64,000 nt of DNA from Amaurobius ferox. Lineage: Eukaryota; Arthropoda; Arachnida; Araneae; Amaurobiidae. Positions 22,990 through 33,804 of this stretch are shown here, in pieces (within the stretch, counting starts at the first letter, position 1; each line of letters begins with the position of its first letter). The position numbers and the translations under genes are program-made. Location: contig OX578138.1 of NCBI GenBank assembly GCA_951213105.1, forward strand, positions 95,526,914 to 95,590,913, read 5' to 3'. The notes beneath the pieces are model-generated. The model did not search any database. It saw only the letters and a list, made by a program, of their open reading frames with translations, and had not been told where the DNA came from.

Positions 22990-23995
22990 TGATATCATGT
23001 CGCTTAGCAACGGATTTAAATCCAATGTGTTTATGCGGCAGACGATTTTTATTAAATCCTTTCCGATTTGAATAATGAAGATATGTATATAAAATAAGTT
23101 TCATTGCCATTTCATTTTGGACTGGATAATATCAATTATACTCTTCAGGTTTAAACATTATTATTATTGATATTTTCCGGAATTATTGATTCAGGGATTA
23201 TTGATATTTTTAAGTTATTACGCCATTGTTTTATTGCGGCAAAAATTGCTGACACACGCATATTGTACGTTGTACGAGTAATCTTCTAGGAATGCACGGG
23301 TATATCTTCTAACCTACGAGAATATAAGTAGTACAGGTATATTGGCATATATTTTGACATATATTGGCATATATATTGGAATCAAGTACAGTCTTCTGGT
23401 ATGAAGATTAAGGGGATTAATTATATATTCAATTTATTACGTCGTCTGTTGTATTTTACCAAAAAACATTTGTGACTCATATTGCAAAACGGGTAATCTT
23501 CTACTAATAATCGGACATTATAAGTAGTACGTGTATATCTTCCCATATAATTTTAGCACTTTAATTTTGACATATATTGGAATAAATGACTGTCTTCAGA
23601 TTTAAAGATTACGGGTTTATTGGTATTTTCAATTTATACATGTAATCTACTAATACAGGTTATATTTTCTAATATTCGCGTATATAATTAGTACGGGTCC
23701 CATACAATTTTAACGCTTTTATTTTGCATATATTGATTCAATTCCATATTTTTTTTTATATTTGCTTACATAAGGGGTCCAAGATGTTTTATTCTTCAGA
23801 TATGTGGATGAAGATAATTTTATATAGCGAGAACAGAGATTCTTAAACTTCTTTTTAGGAGCATTATATTAAATATTTTAACAGAATATTTTGATTAAAC
23901 ATGTCATTTAGTATACTATAAGAATTTGGGCATGATTATGAATTTCAAGTTTCTTTATATTATATACTCCGTACGAAGAACGGGTATGCTGCTAG
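22990..23995 (+). mobile_element. Helitron-like 3' portion with intact terminus
   Basis: The body repeats 20940-21737 in the same orientation: ACTGGATAATATCAATTA, TTATTGATTCA, ACGAGAATATAAGT, TTGGAATCAA. The 3' end is canonical for a Helitron: hairpin CCGTACGAAGAACGG at 23969-23983, then CTAG at 23992-23995 followed by T. No separate 5' TC end was found, so this is a 5'-truncated copy or the distal end of a 3.7-kb element starting at 20280. Confidence 0.65.
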
Positions 23996-24544
23996 TTATA
24001 TATAAATTTTAGAGAATTTTAAGATTTCCTTAAATTTATACTCTAAATTAGAATGTATTCCACTTTGAATACAATTTTTTTTTCTAGTTTTCCAATTTTT
24101 AATGATTATTTTTAAATTAAAATGATCATAAATTCAGTAAAATCGTTTATATACATAAAATTTAGCTTTTGGAAATTATTAGCATTTGACTGTTTCTTGA
24201 AGCCGGGTAGTTTGGTATTTTTATTAAATTAGAACTAGTTAAAGGGAAAAAAGAAAGCATCAGAAGGACTTTGATTGGAACTCACGTATACTCGTACAGT
24301 AAGCGCGAATCTTAGCTATAATAGAGTATATTCACGGGGTTTTATGATTTTATTAGTTTGATATAACTTCTCTGTAAGTAAAATAAAGGCGTCCAAACTA
24401 ATAATTCCTGCAGGTTAGTGCAATGACGCCAGTGGTCTGAATGTTACCTTAGTAAGACTAGCACGGCTTCAGTGGATTCTTGTATATTGAGGGCCAGTTT
24501 CAAATCGGGAAGTTAATTACAAGTAAGAAGCTGGATTCGTGGAT
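23996..24544. other. Unassigned AT-rich DNA
   Basis: No gene or repeat was recognised. Confidence 0.4.
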
Positions 24545-24710
24545 AAAAATATCTGATGTGGGCAGCACATGACTTGCCTGCAAACTCATATTCCCATTCT
24601 CTTTATTTCTCCAAGAATTCATTAATGTGTGCGTGTGTGCTTCTGCTGAAGGAAATTGCTTCTGCTGAAGGAAATATCAAGAAATACGTAAGGTTAAAAC
24701 AATAATCAGT
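24545..24710 (+). mobile_element. MITE-like family D2, truncated 5' end
   Basis: The end motif GATGTGGGCAGCACATGACTT (stem ATGTG/CACAT) is followed by GCCTGCAAACTCATATTCC, as in the next copy 200 bp downstream. The sequence diverges after about 100 bp. It contains a short GTGTGCTTCTGCTGAAGGAAAT duplication. Confidence 0.6.
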
Positions 24711-24764
24711 GTAATAACCTGGTTTTTATTTATCTAGATTTATCCGTTTTGCAGTAAAATCTGA

Positions 24765-25403
24765 TCTGGGTAGCATATAACTTTCCCTGCAAACTCATAT
24801 TCCGGTTCTCTTCATTTCTTTAATAATTCATAATATTGAGTTTAACTGCACAAAATAACAGCCATAATTATTTTAAATTACACTGAATTTGCATTTTCAA
24901 TTCAGTTATTGTTTTCGTTTAGTAACTGGGCTTATTTTCAAAGGTGGCGTAGCGAAAATTTCTCCAGAAAGTATCTCCAGAAGGTTCATCCTCGAGTAAT
25001 GGGAATACTCGTATTCATTTCATCGTCAAAAAATAATTATAAAATAAGCATTTAAATTACATATTTGAGCGTACGCAGTCTTTTAGCCAGAGATTTAAAG
25101 ATTTTTGCGATCTATTTCGCCAAAAAAAATGCTTGTTCTTTCATTCCGAATCGTATCAAAATCTAATTAGCACCATGGTCACCTACAAGGGATTTACCTA
25201 CCAATGTTTATTAAATTTGGTCGACTAGATTTTTAGGTAGAGTGGATACATACATTGAAAACACACACACACGTCACGCTAAAACTGGGTTTGTCTTGTT
25301 CTATGGGTCCCCAAACTTGTAGATTCGTCGAAAACTCGATGTGCAATTCTCGACATGACTCCAATATTTTACCTGTACATTACCATGTATTGCAGGAAAA
25401 GTA
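24765..25403 (+). mobile_element. MITE-like family D2 copy with TIRs
   Basis: The left end is GATCTGGGTAGCATATAACTTTCCCTGCAA and the right end ...TTGCAGGAAAAGTAAT; the inner parts form an imperfect inverted repeat ACTTTYCCTGCAA. Inside are an AC tract at 25258-25272, CGTCACGCTAAAA, and a decayed TCGAAAACTCGA cassette (25329-25354). The segment 25080-25250 is the reverse complement of the ACTAATGGACCAAATTT units at 12850 and 28240. It has no coding capacity. Confidence 0.65.
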
Positions 25404-25414
25404 ATAGCAACAGC

Positions 25415-25615
25415 AGAATTACCTAAGATAAACATAGCAGGAGGTGGTCACTCAGATTGTTAGTTGCACGTCAATCTGACATTGTGGGGTGGAGAAAACA
25501 GAGTCCACTTCGTCGATAAGGGTTTTGTCTTCGGAGCCAGTAATTCAAAGGTTGAGCTTCAGCTGGCCGTACGAAAATTCGTGGTTTGATTACCGTTTGA
25601 TCCAAGTTTATTTAT
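25415..25615 (+). mobile_element. tRNA-like SINE family S2, diverged copy
   Basis: It shares GGTGGTCACTCAGATT, CAATCTGACATT, GGGGTGGAGAA and CAGAGTCCACTTCG with copy 2 at 10100. The A and B boxes are decayed (TAATTCAAAGG, GGTTTGATTACC), so Pol III activity is unlikely. Confidence 0.6.
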
Positions 25616-26604
25616 AAAGTGCTCAGTAATTTTTGTATATCAAGCACCTAGTCTTTGATTGCGTCTTAGCACCGTCTCTCGTAATTCAAATTTACAAACT
25701 TTGGTCTAGAAGATAATATGGGTCGAATGACACCAAAACCAAGTTTCTGACAATAGTGTTATTGCTAAATTAATTTAATGCATCGTCGGCCAGTCAGTTC
25801 AGGGCACATTATATAGATACACCCATTTATTGGTTGGTTGCATAGCAACAGATTCGCGTTTTCAAATTAATTTAAGAATAGTTAAATACACTATTTACAG
25901 ATGAAAAAATATTTAAGTACGATAATTGCTTAGTGGACGCTAATAATTTTTTTGATAGCTGCTAAATTTAAAGTTAGGTTTGCGCAAAATCTAAGTTAAT
26001 TAGGAACCACGAACGAAAACGTAAACAGAGAAGAGGCGAGTGTTTTGTTGTGGGACGTTTTTAAATTAGAACTGTTCTATCTGATAGAACTTTGAATTTT
26101 GACAAATGATAAATGAAATGTTGCGTATGATAAATGAATGTTTGAATTAATGTGTATAACTATAAAATGATAATGCAGTCGCTCTAAACAGAGCACAAAC
26201 TCAGATGAATTGTAAATTGATAAAAGAGCAGATTGTTATTGTATAATAGCAGACTTGAGACTGTAAAATTATAAGGATGTAAATTGTCACAGGAAATATA
26301 TGTAACTTCTTTTTCTCTGGGGGGATGAATATGTTATGAAGCATAACGTATATTTGCAAATAATGGAAATACTGTTCATGCCCCAGGTTAGCCCCGGGAA
26401 TGAAAAGGGGTGAGTAGTAATTACTCAAGTGTAGTCTATGGGAACGGTAAGTAATTGCTGAACGATGCCTCATCACAGACATGATGGGTCAGTTCGGCGC
26501 CATGGTTTGAATGATTCAAGGCAGAAGTTGTAAATTTCATTAAAGATGTAGCAAATATAAAACTGAAAACTACAAATCTCTCGAAATTTATAGCCTCTGT
26601 CAAG
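25616..26604. other. Unassigned DNA
   Basis: No gene or repeat was recognised. The stretch 26320-26500 is somewhat GC-richer (CCCCAGGTTAGCCCCGGG). Confidence 0.4.
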
Positions 26605-28070
26605 TGTTAGCTCACACCGTGGCCCGGATTGTGGGGCACTGCCGGCTGGGGGATAACACCGTACAACACCGGGGCCCTCCCGGCTGTGGGAATTCCTACG
26701 GTCATTAATTCCGATTGGTAATCATATGAAATGTACGTCACTAGGCAACCCAATAATTTTGTCGGAATAAGAACCATCCATTATTCACGCAAAATTGAAA
26801 TAACGAATGAGAGAACTAGATGACTTCCACCCCAATTTTGTTCCGCTCGCTTCAAAATCTGAACACTTTAAGAAAGCAAAATTAGACTCCATTCTGATCT
26901 CGTTAGAGAAGGTATCCAAGTGTATGTGCGCTTTTTTAGAAGCCCTATTAGAAATGCCTTTTAACGCATTTTTAGGCACCGTTATCCGCTGCCACTCTCG
27001 AGCGGCAGTTCTATGCATATAGTAAGGAAACGATTTTTGTACCCTGTTGCGAGTACATATACTCAAGTGTTGCTCGTAGCCAGGCGCGACATTTCAGCAA
27101 ATTAAGTTTTATGGTCACTCTTTGCCAAGTCGAGTTAGGGCGGAACCAGACCAAGTTATGCATCATCATCTGGCCGTGGCGATAATCGGCGCAGCGACGA
27201 CTTCGCCCCTTTTTGCCACTCAGTACCACACAGCTCTGAAAATAGACAGCGTAGTATGGACTACCCTTTGAATCCGTTAAACAACATTTAAGCCGCGACA
27301 ACTGTGTATATTACAAGGGCGGTAATCGACAGCTCAGTGTCTACCTCACCTCACGGACGAGTATGCGTGGACAGCGTGTTTGCTGGGAATCAATTCTGAA
27401 CCCCTATCCAGCGTACAACACAAGTCATCTGAAAGTGTCAACCGTCACCGGTGCAATGCGTATGAGGCAAACAACTGCAAAGTTTATTCGGGATGCGACA
27501 CAGCAGGCATCGGCCTGAACGCAGTTCCCGGATCTAGAGGAATCGCTGGGCCAACCGGAAATTGGACGGTGGAGAGTATAACGGACAGTGTTCCCCAATT
27601 AGTGATGGAATCCCAATTCATCGAAATCTACTAAATCCGTGTATCCCTGCGAACTGTGGGGTCTCGTCTAGCCAAGCCCCACTATGACCTAGAATTATTT
27701 ATTTTTGGAATTACCAGCCATTTCATCTGTGGTAGATATGTTGTGATTCTTTTAAGTTTCAATTGTGATGTAATGTGTATTTATATATTAATCTAAATCT
27801 AAGTGTTAGTGCAAATTTGAGCTTTGGGAAATTTCCCTTACTGGACGAATTGAATTTTAATCAATGATAATTTGAAGTAGCATTACCATAACAATCCCGT
27901 ACACCCCGAAGTCAAGCTTGTTACTTTAAAGTTTTTAGTGTATTATTATTAATGTTTGATAATTTATGTGTTTAAATAAATGTGTTAGTAGCCACAAATT
28001 GAGTGGTTCTTTTAGTATACACGTAATGAACTTTCATCTTTCAGATCCCACTATAACATTTTCAGGTTCA
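26605..28070 (+). mobile_element. Candidate LTR of a decayed retrotransposon
   Basis: The block starts TGTTAG and ends ...GGTTCA, so it has TG...CA borders. It is GC- and CpG-richer than its surroundings between 26600 and 27640 and has AATAAA at 27975. Two bases after its end comes TGGGGGACACTATGGG (28073), placed like a primer binding site. Only one LTR is visible and no gag-pol follows, so it would be a 5' remnant. A decayed host promoter and first exon is the alternative. The 84-residue ORF at 27380-27634 has no known domain. Confidence 0.4.
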
Positions 28071-28149
28071 ACTGGGGGACACTATGGGTAAGTATTAGTG
28101 TGGTATTATGTAAATTTTGCTTCACCACATTAGTTTTATATGGTATCAT

Positions 28150-29220
28150 CGAAGTATCACTCTAAAATACGAAAAAAATATTTTTAGCGTGACGTCTGTG
28201 TGTGTGTCTGTCTGTGCAATGTGTGTGTTCACTCTAATCCAAAAACTAACGGACCAAATTTTATAAAATTTAATAGGTGAGTTATTTGTATATGACCCTG
28301 GTACTGACTCGATTTTTGTACGATTCGAGATAAAAGAACCCGCCTTATTCTGCGAAATTTCCGGCAAAAATTACTATATTCACAAAAGCTGAAAACTAAT
28401 ATACCAAATTTCAAAAAATTTGGTAGATAAATAACTTGTAATTTAACCTAAGACTGATTAGATTTTGGTATAATTCGCAAATGTTTTCGTTAATTGACCC
28501 GCAAAAATCGTTTAATCTAAAAATGAAAGACTACGTATATCAATTAAATGCGCATTTTATATTATCACATTAATTTTGTACAACAAAAATACCACTCTAA
28601 CACTAAAACTAATTGGCCAAATTTCATGAAATTTTATAGGTAAGTCATCTGTGGATTACCCTGGGGTTGATTAGATTTGGGTACTGTTCGGGATAAAAGA
28701 ACTTATCTTTTTCTGCGAAATGGGCCGCAAAAATCGCATGTATGCAATCTATCTAAAACTCTAATTTGCCGAGTTTCACAAAACTTAGTACATAAGTCAT
28801 TGCTGGTAGATAACCCTAGTGCTGATTAGATTTTGGTACTATTAGGAAAAAACAACCTGCCTTTTTTTGTGAAATGGCCCGCAAAAATCGTCAAAATCTA
28901 AACTAAAAGACTACGCGTGCTTAGATATATTAATGAAATGCTTGTAATTTTTAACAATGAAATGAATAAGATCAACCCGATTACTGTCGGGCTAGGCGTT
29001 CTAAAGGTATTTTAGTAATTTCACATTTTCGCTACTCCACCTTTGGAAATATGTCCAGTTGCCAAATGATAACGAAAATTGAATTTAAAGTGCAATTTCT
29101 GAGTAAATTCAAATAATTATGTGCACTATTTTGTGCAATTAAACTCAATTTAACGAATAATTGAAAAAATAAAGATAATGTGAATATGAGTCTGCAGAGA
29201 AAGCCATGTGCTGCTCACAT
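28150..29220 (-). mobile_element. MITE-like family D2, long copy with four internal units
   Basis: From the right end inwards (minus strand) it has the hairpin end GATGTGAGCAGCACATGG, then sequence matching the reverse of 24765-24975. Four degenerate repeats carry AAACTAA..GACCAAATTT and GATTAGATTTTGGTA at about 28245, 28390, 28603 and 28765. A GT microsatellite (28195-28215) sits next to TTTAGCGTGACGTC. The order mirrors the 24765 copy with more internal units, so copy number of the unit varies between elements. Confidence 0.65.
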
Positions 29221-29654
29221 CAGATTTTTAACCGCTGTTTACGAATAAATACTGTTTCAATGTTTCATAAGCAATGGTAAAATCTCTATAAGTTACAACT
29301 ATCTGTCACTTTTCGGCTGACTATTAACAAAATAGTAGAAACAGTTGCTATTAATAAAATAGTGAATATATTCCTATTAATTACCAGAGAACAATTAGGA
29401 CTATCGGAACTGAGAATATTTATTCATCTGTTAAATGTTAAAAAGAAACATATTGTAACTGCAACTTGAGCCATATTGCAACCTTTTCAGATGATTTCTG
29501 ACTGACTAGTAACGATGTATGTGAAATATTTACATGAACTAATGAGAAATTTGAATTTGTGAATATTTTCTTATCTGTTTAGTGTTAAACAGAAACATGT
29601 AGTAACTGTCTCTGGCAGCTATATTGTCACTTTTCGCTGACTGAGATAACAGAC

Positions 29655-29870
29655 AAAGACATGCAGAGTCCGCTTCGACAATAATAGCTTGCAATTTCGT
29701 CCCACTAGCTCAACGGTAAAGCATCGGCTGGACAGTTCGGAGATCCATGGTTCGATTCCCGGTTAGGGCTCTTTACAATGACGCCCGAACAAATCAAACT
29801 TGTAGGCTAATGCAAATATATCGGAAATCTGAAAGTGATACTAGTACGACTAGATCTAGCGTTCATTTCT
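29655..29870 (+). mobile_element. tRNA-like SINE family S2, copy in tandem array
   Basis: The leader GCAGAGTCCGCTTCGACAAT precedes TAGCTCAACGG (A box) and GGTTCGATTCC (B box, about 29750). The tail has ACGCCCGAAC as in copy 1 at 9440. Both Pol III boxes are intact. No clear target duplication was found. Confidence 0.7.
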
Positions 29871-30149
29871 AGGTTGGGACAGAAAGGCTCTCTACAGATA
29901 TTCTAACTGATAAATCAGGAAACAGTTTTCCATAAACATCTGGTGACATTCTTGACTGTTGGAATCATGGAATTTTATTCATTTGCTTAGTCTCAGGGAG
30001 AAAGATTATAACTGTCACTTGAAGCTTAATGTAACATTTTATCTGCTTTCTGAAATCTCCGATTAGCTAGTGCCAGAGTAGGAGAAATAATTAAATGAAC
30101 TACAGGAGGCCATTCTGGAGTGTTGAATTTGTAAATATTTATTTATATG

Positions 30150-31060
30150 TGTGAGGCCAGAATATGTCCTCACATGAGACATTTTTATTTCAATATTTAT
30201 GGTGCCTAGAACGGCTAACAAAGCTCGAGTCTGGCTGGCGCCGGAGTTTACAACAACGTGAACTTTTAGGTCAAATACCATAAATTTGGGTGTCCCAGGC
30301 CAAAGGGGCTGAGAGGGGCCCTGATAAATGTCAAGTGATGCCATTGGATTCAGAAGAACCAATGAGCGCCAAGGGAAAGAAGGGCGGAGCTTCCCCCCCC
30401 CCCCGCCGAAGGAACCACAAGTGACTTTGATACGAAATGTTGCAGAAGCAAGTCTGACACGAAATGTGGTTGCGAGAAGTTTCCTACGAAATGTTGTTGA
30501 AAAGAGTTTGACAAAAGGAGCGAAGGGAACATGACCTAGCAGTTGCAGATATAAAGTATCAGTCGAAGTGAAAAGTACGAGTAGGAGCCACACACCATAG
30601 AGTTATGGCCGTACTTCAGCACTAAGACCGATGCAAGCGAGATGATGAGCCCAAGTCTAAACTGGAAGGTATGTGCTCTGATGTTACCGGTCCTAGACAC
30701 CTTCGTAAAATTAATATTTCTGGCCGTCTCTCCCCTAGCTAAAATAGTTAAATGAAAATTGATAATAAATGAGAAATGATATAAATGATAAATTGTTGTT
30801 AATGATAAATTGATATGGTTAATAAATTACATTGTTTAAGTTTTAAATAGTCTAATCTTTTAATATTAATTAATAATTCTTTTCAGGATTTACATAAAAG
30901 GTAAAACTAATTGGAGGATTATTGCGGCACAACAACGAGCGATGTACGTTTAAATGTTAATTCCACTATATATGAATTTACGGCAATGTTTTCAATGATT
31001 AATAAACAATTAATAATAATATAATCCTTAAACGTAACTCATTTCATTCCACGTCCCACA
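30150..31060 (+). mobile_element. Solo LTR, 911 bp
   Basis: Borders are TGTGAGG...CCCACA, and a perfect 5-bp target duplication ATATG flanks it (30145-30149 and 31061-31065). Related array units show the uninterrupted target, confirming insertion. Inside are a C homopolymer at about 30393-30405 and three ~28-bp repeats with ACGAAATGTTG (30430-30525). No internal retrotransposon sequence remains, as expected after LTR-LTR recombination. Strand is assumed. The 176-residue reverse ORF has no recognised domain and is not called as a gene. Confidence 0.88.
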
Positions 31061-31606
31061 ATATGTTTGGTGTTAATAAAAGGCACATTGTAACTCTCTT
31101 TGAGACATATTGTAGCTTTTAAATTGCCTTCTAAAATATCTGACTAGTAACTGAGATATTAGAGGAATAGTTACATGAACTACTTGTGGTCATTCCGAAC
31201 TGTTGGATTTGTGAATAATTATTTATCTATTTAGTTTTAAAGAATGTCACATTCTAACTGTCACTTTTCAGCTGTCTTTTGAAGTACATGATTCATTAGT
31301 AACAAATAAGGATAAAATTTTCCAAGGCCGACAAAAGTGTGATCTTCAACTAATTAAAATTATTATTTATTCATCCGTTTAGTGTTAATAAGAGGCATGT
31401 TATATCTGTGACTTGAATGGCCCGCAAACATGTATATAACATGACATATGACGAAATGTGAGTTATATGTCATGTTAAATAATGTTACTTTTCGCATACC
31501 TTCCGAGATCTATGACCAGTTAGTAATAAAACAGAGGAAATAATTATGTGAACTACCAGAGACTAATCTGAAATTAAATTGTGAGTATTCAGTATTATTA
31601 TTCTCT

Positions 31607-31722
31607 ATAAGTATTATTAGTATTAATAAGTATTATTAGTGTTAATAAGTATTATTAGTGTTAATGAATATTATTAGTGTTAATAAGTATTATTAGTGTT
31701 AATAAGTATTGTTAGTGGTAAT
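31607..31722. repeat. 19-bp minisatellite, six units
   Basis: The unit TATTATTAGTGTTAATAAG is repeated six times with few changes (one GTATTAAT, one GAATATT, last copy TTGTTAGTGG). It is probably a slippage expansion at the end of the larger array. Confidence 0.9.
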
Positions 31723-32418
31723 AGATGTCATATTGAAATCGAGAAACATGCGTCTCCTTCCCTTGAATATCTTTTCATAGATTTTTTTAGACTTACATAT
31801 TTTGAAAATTTTGGATCAAAAATAATTTACCTTTTAGTCCAATTTTCTAGATCCCCAGTTTTCGGATACATGCTAGTTTTCGGATACATTGTAAGACCTT
31901 AGAACATATTTAACTACATTATACTGTAACTGTTGTGATGTACGCATTATCACTTGAAAACAATTTTCAAGCTGTACTTCTAAATTATTACTTGAAACAT
32001 ATTTTCTGTTTCGATTCCCATAAATTGAGTTTTTAATTTTAATCCAAAACTACAGTGATAATTCGGAATCGAATAAGGAAAGCAATCTACGAAAGCAATC
32101 TTAAGAAAGCAATCAGAGAGAATATATTTTTAGTGATAATTTAAAATATTACAAGTTTATAAAATACACAGGGGACGAAAAACCATGTCAAAACTGTACT
32201 ACTGGAGTGTATCTAATAAGAGAATATCCCTATACATGTATTTATTTAGCTGAATGAAGCATAATTGTAAATCAAATTTTAAACAAGTTGAAATGCGCGA
32301 GAAAAGTATTTTATTTCTTTTAAAACAAAACTTTAATGGAAGATGAAAATGAAAGATATGCTATTGGATATGATTTGCTCCTTGTCAAAACGTTAGATAA
32401 ATATTTTATTACAATATA
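31723..32418. other. Unassigned AT-rich DNA
   Basis: No gene or repeat was recognised. Confidence 0.4.
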
Positions 32419-33225
32419 CAGGATGTTCAGATAATGCAGCGACAAACTCAGAGGGTAGTTAGTAGACATCAAGAGGAACAAAAATTGAAATGAGACATGG
32501 TGTCACAAAACACGTTTAGTCTGTGAAAATCGCGAAAAGACGTAAATAAGCTTTGACTCATGAGGAGAGGGAAGGCGGAAGATGAAAAGGGATCCCGGAA
32601 CTGCTGCAGGGTATGCTGGTCGCAGTGCAGTGAGGCATATAGTTCATGCATGATTGTACACCAGCACATTTTCCCAGCCTGATGCGTAACCACCTCGCTG
32701 TTGCATACTCAGCGTCGTGGATTGTGCGCGCCAGACCCGTTGTTTGGCCTCAACATTCGCTGGTTAGCAATCCGTTGAACTTCTTCCTCTGGTGTCACTT
32801 TAAATCACTTGTTGATGGACGCCGGGGGATCTCGTAGAGCGGATTGTCGTCACTGCGACAGACATCAATAGCACACCGTGTATCTTGGAGGGTGTCCGGG
32901 AATCGTTTTTACGTCTTTGTAGGATTTGCAATGATGTCCGCAGTCATCACTTTGAAAAACAATTGCAATAATTTCGTTCACTTTATTTTCATCGTTCTCT
33001 TTCTAGTATTGTACTGTATACCACAAGCATGCTCTCAAATACATCTTGTTTAGTTATTATTGTACTTTTTGTCTTCTCCGTTTGAAGTCAGAACCTGCAT
33101 ACGTATTTTCCCGATTTTCACCGACTAAACGTGGTTTCCCACAGCATGCACCATTTAAAATTTTATTCCCATTGCTGTTTACTAACAACCCTCTGATTTT
33201 GTCGCCGAATTAATTGAACGTCCTG
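32419..33225 (+). mobile_element. Tc1/mariner-superfamily deletion derivative with TIRs
   Basis: Terminal inverted repeats of about 50 bp start CAGGATGTTCA at the left and, read inwards from the right, CAGGACGTTCA. Both continue with GCGACAAA(A/C)TCAGAGGGT and GTTAGTA. TA dinucleotides flank both ends (32417-32418, 33226-33227), the target duplication of this superfamily. At 807 bp it is shorter than a full element; most of the transposase upstream of the C-terminal region is deleted. Confidence 0.85.
32646..32837 (+). pseudogene. Decayed DDE transposase fragment
   Basis: The 63-codon frame carries HDCTPAHF, the place of the second catalytic Asp in IS630/Tc1/mariner proteins. Further on comes PVVWPQHS...NPLNFFLW, the counterpart of the family signature WPPRSPDLNPLDFFLW. 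The two Asp residues expected in that last motif are replaced (Val and Asn here), so the fragment cannot be catalytically active. Bits of the downstream tail appear in another frame. It lies inside the TIR-bounded element. Confidence 0.8.
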
Positions 33226-33549
33226 TATATTTTATGTATGTAAAATAGCTTCACCTTTAAAGGGCATTAACATGCTTTGAAACTTTAAAAAAAATATTTT
33301 TTATTAGATATATATATATAATAAAAAATTATTTTTATTAGATATATATATCTAATAAAAAATTAATATATCTAATAAAAAATTATTTTTATTACTTTTC
33401 AATTTTATTTTGCAAGATCTAGAAACGAAAAAATAACTGCTGAAATATAAAAAGTAATTGGAAGGATAATCACTATTCTCTAAAGGTGAATGAAAATATA
33501 TGTTTATGCACTGAGAATAGAAAAAAGTAATAGATGATATGTCTGACAA
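33226..33549. repeat. AT-rich palindromic tract
   Basis: The segment 33300-33390 alternates AAAAAATTATTTTTATTAG and ATATATATAT, with the perfect palindrome ATTAGATATATATATCTAAT. It is cruciform-prone and low in complexity. No gene is seen. Confidence 0.6.
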
Positions 33550-33802
33550 ATTACTTTCACTACAGATTACCTATAGTTTATTTTTCCGGTGGATAGTATA
33601 TTCAAAAACATAGGAGGTTAACTTTATATATGGTCTTCTAAGAAAAAGTTTAATTAGAAAAGTTGCACTACACAGAAACTAGTCTAAAAGAAAAAACAAT
33701 CTGGTGCAACTATTTGACATATTCATAACGATATCTACCAGACAAATAACGTAAAAATCTATTAAAAAAGATAAAAACGGAATAGGATTCACATCGATTA
33801 GA
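33550..33802 (+). repeat. Direct repeat flanking the foldback, left copy
   Basis: About 250 bp match 36010-36265 in the same orientation: GTTTAATTAGAAAA, ACAGAAACTAGTC, TGGTGCAACTAT, ATATTCATAACRATA, ACCAGA and AAGTAACGT/AAATAACGT. Identity is around 80 percent by eye, so this is an old duplication. Confidence 0.75.
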
Positions 33803-33804
33803 GG

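Larger units (their letters stand above)
29280..31605. repeat. Tandem array of about 145-165-bp units, interrupted
   Basis: A phrase of the form TTGTGAATATTTATTTATCTGTTTAGTGTTAA recurs near 29412, 29555, 29964, 30126, 31207 and 31360. Between repeats lie AAGAAACATATTGTAACTGTCACTTG and CTGACTAGTAAC-type text. Removing the SINE (29655-29870) and the solo LTR restores spacings of roughly 145-165 bp. It is a diverged, old array with no coding content. Confidence 0.75.

Noticed and set aside
27380..27634. 84-residue ORF as a host gene exon
   Set aside because: No domain or convincing splice structure; it lies in an LTR-like block.
30063..30593. 176-residue reverse-strand ORF
   Set aside because: It lies across the solo LTR and its flank, includes codons from the homopolymer and minisatellite, and has no domain.
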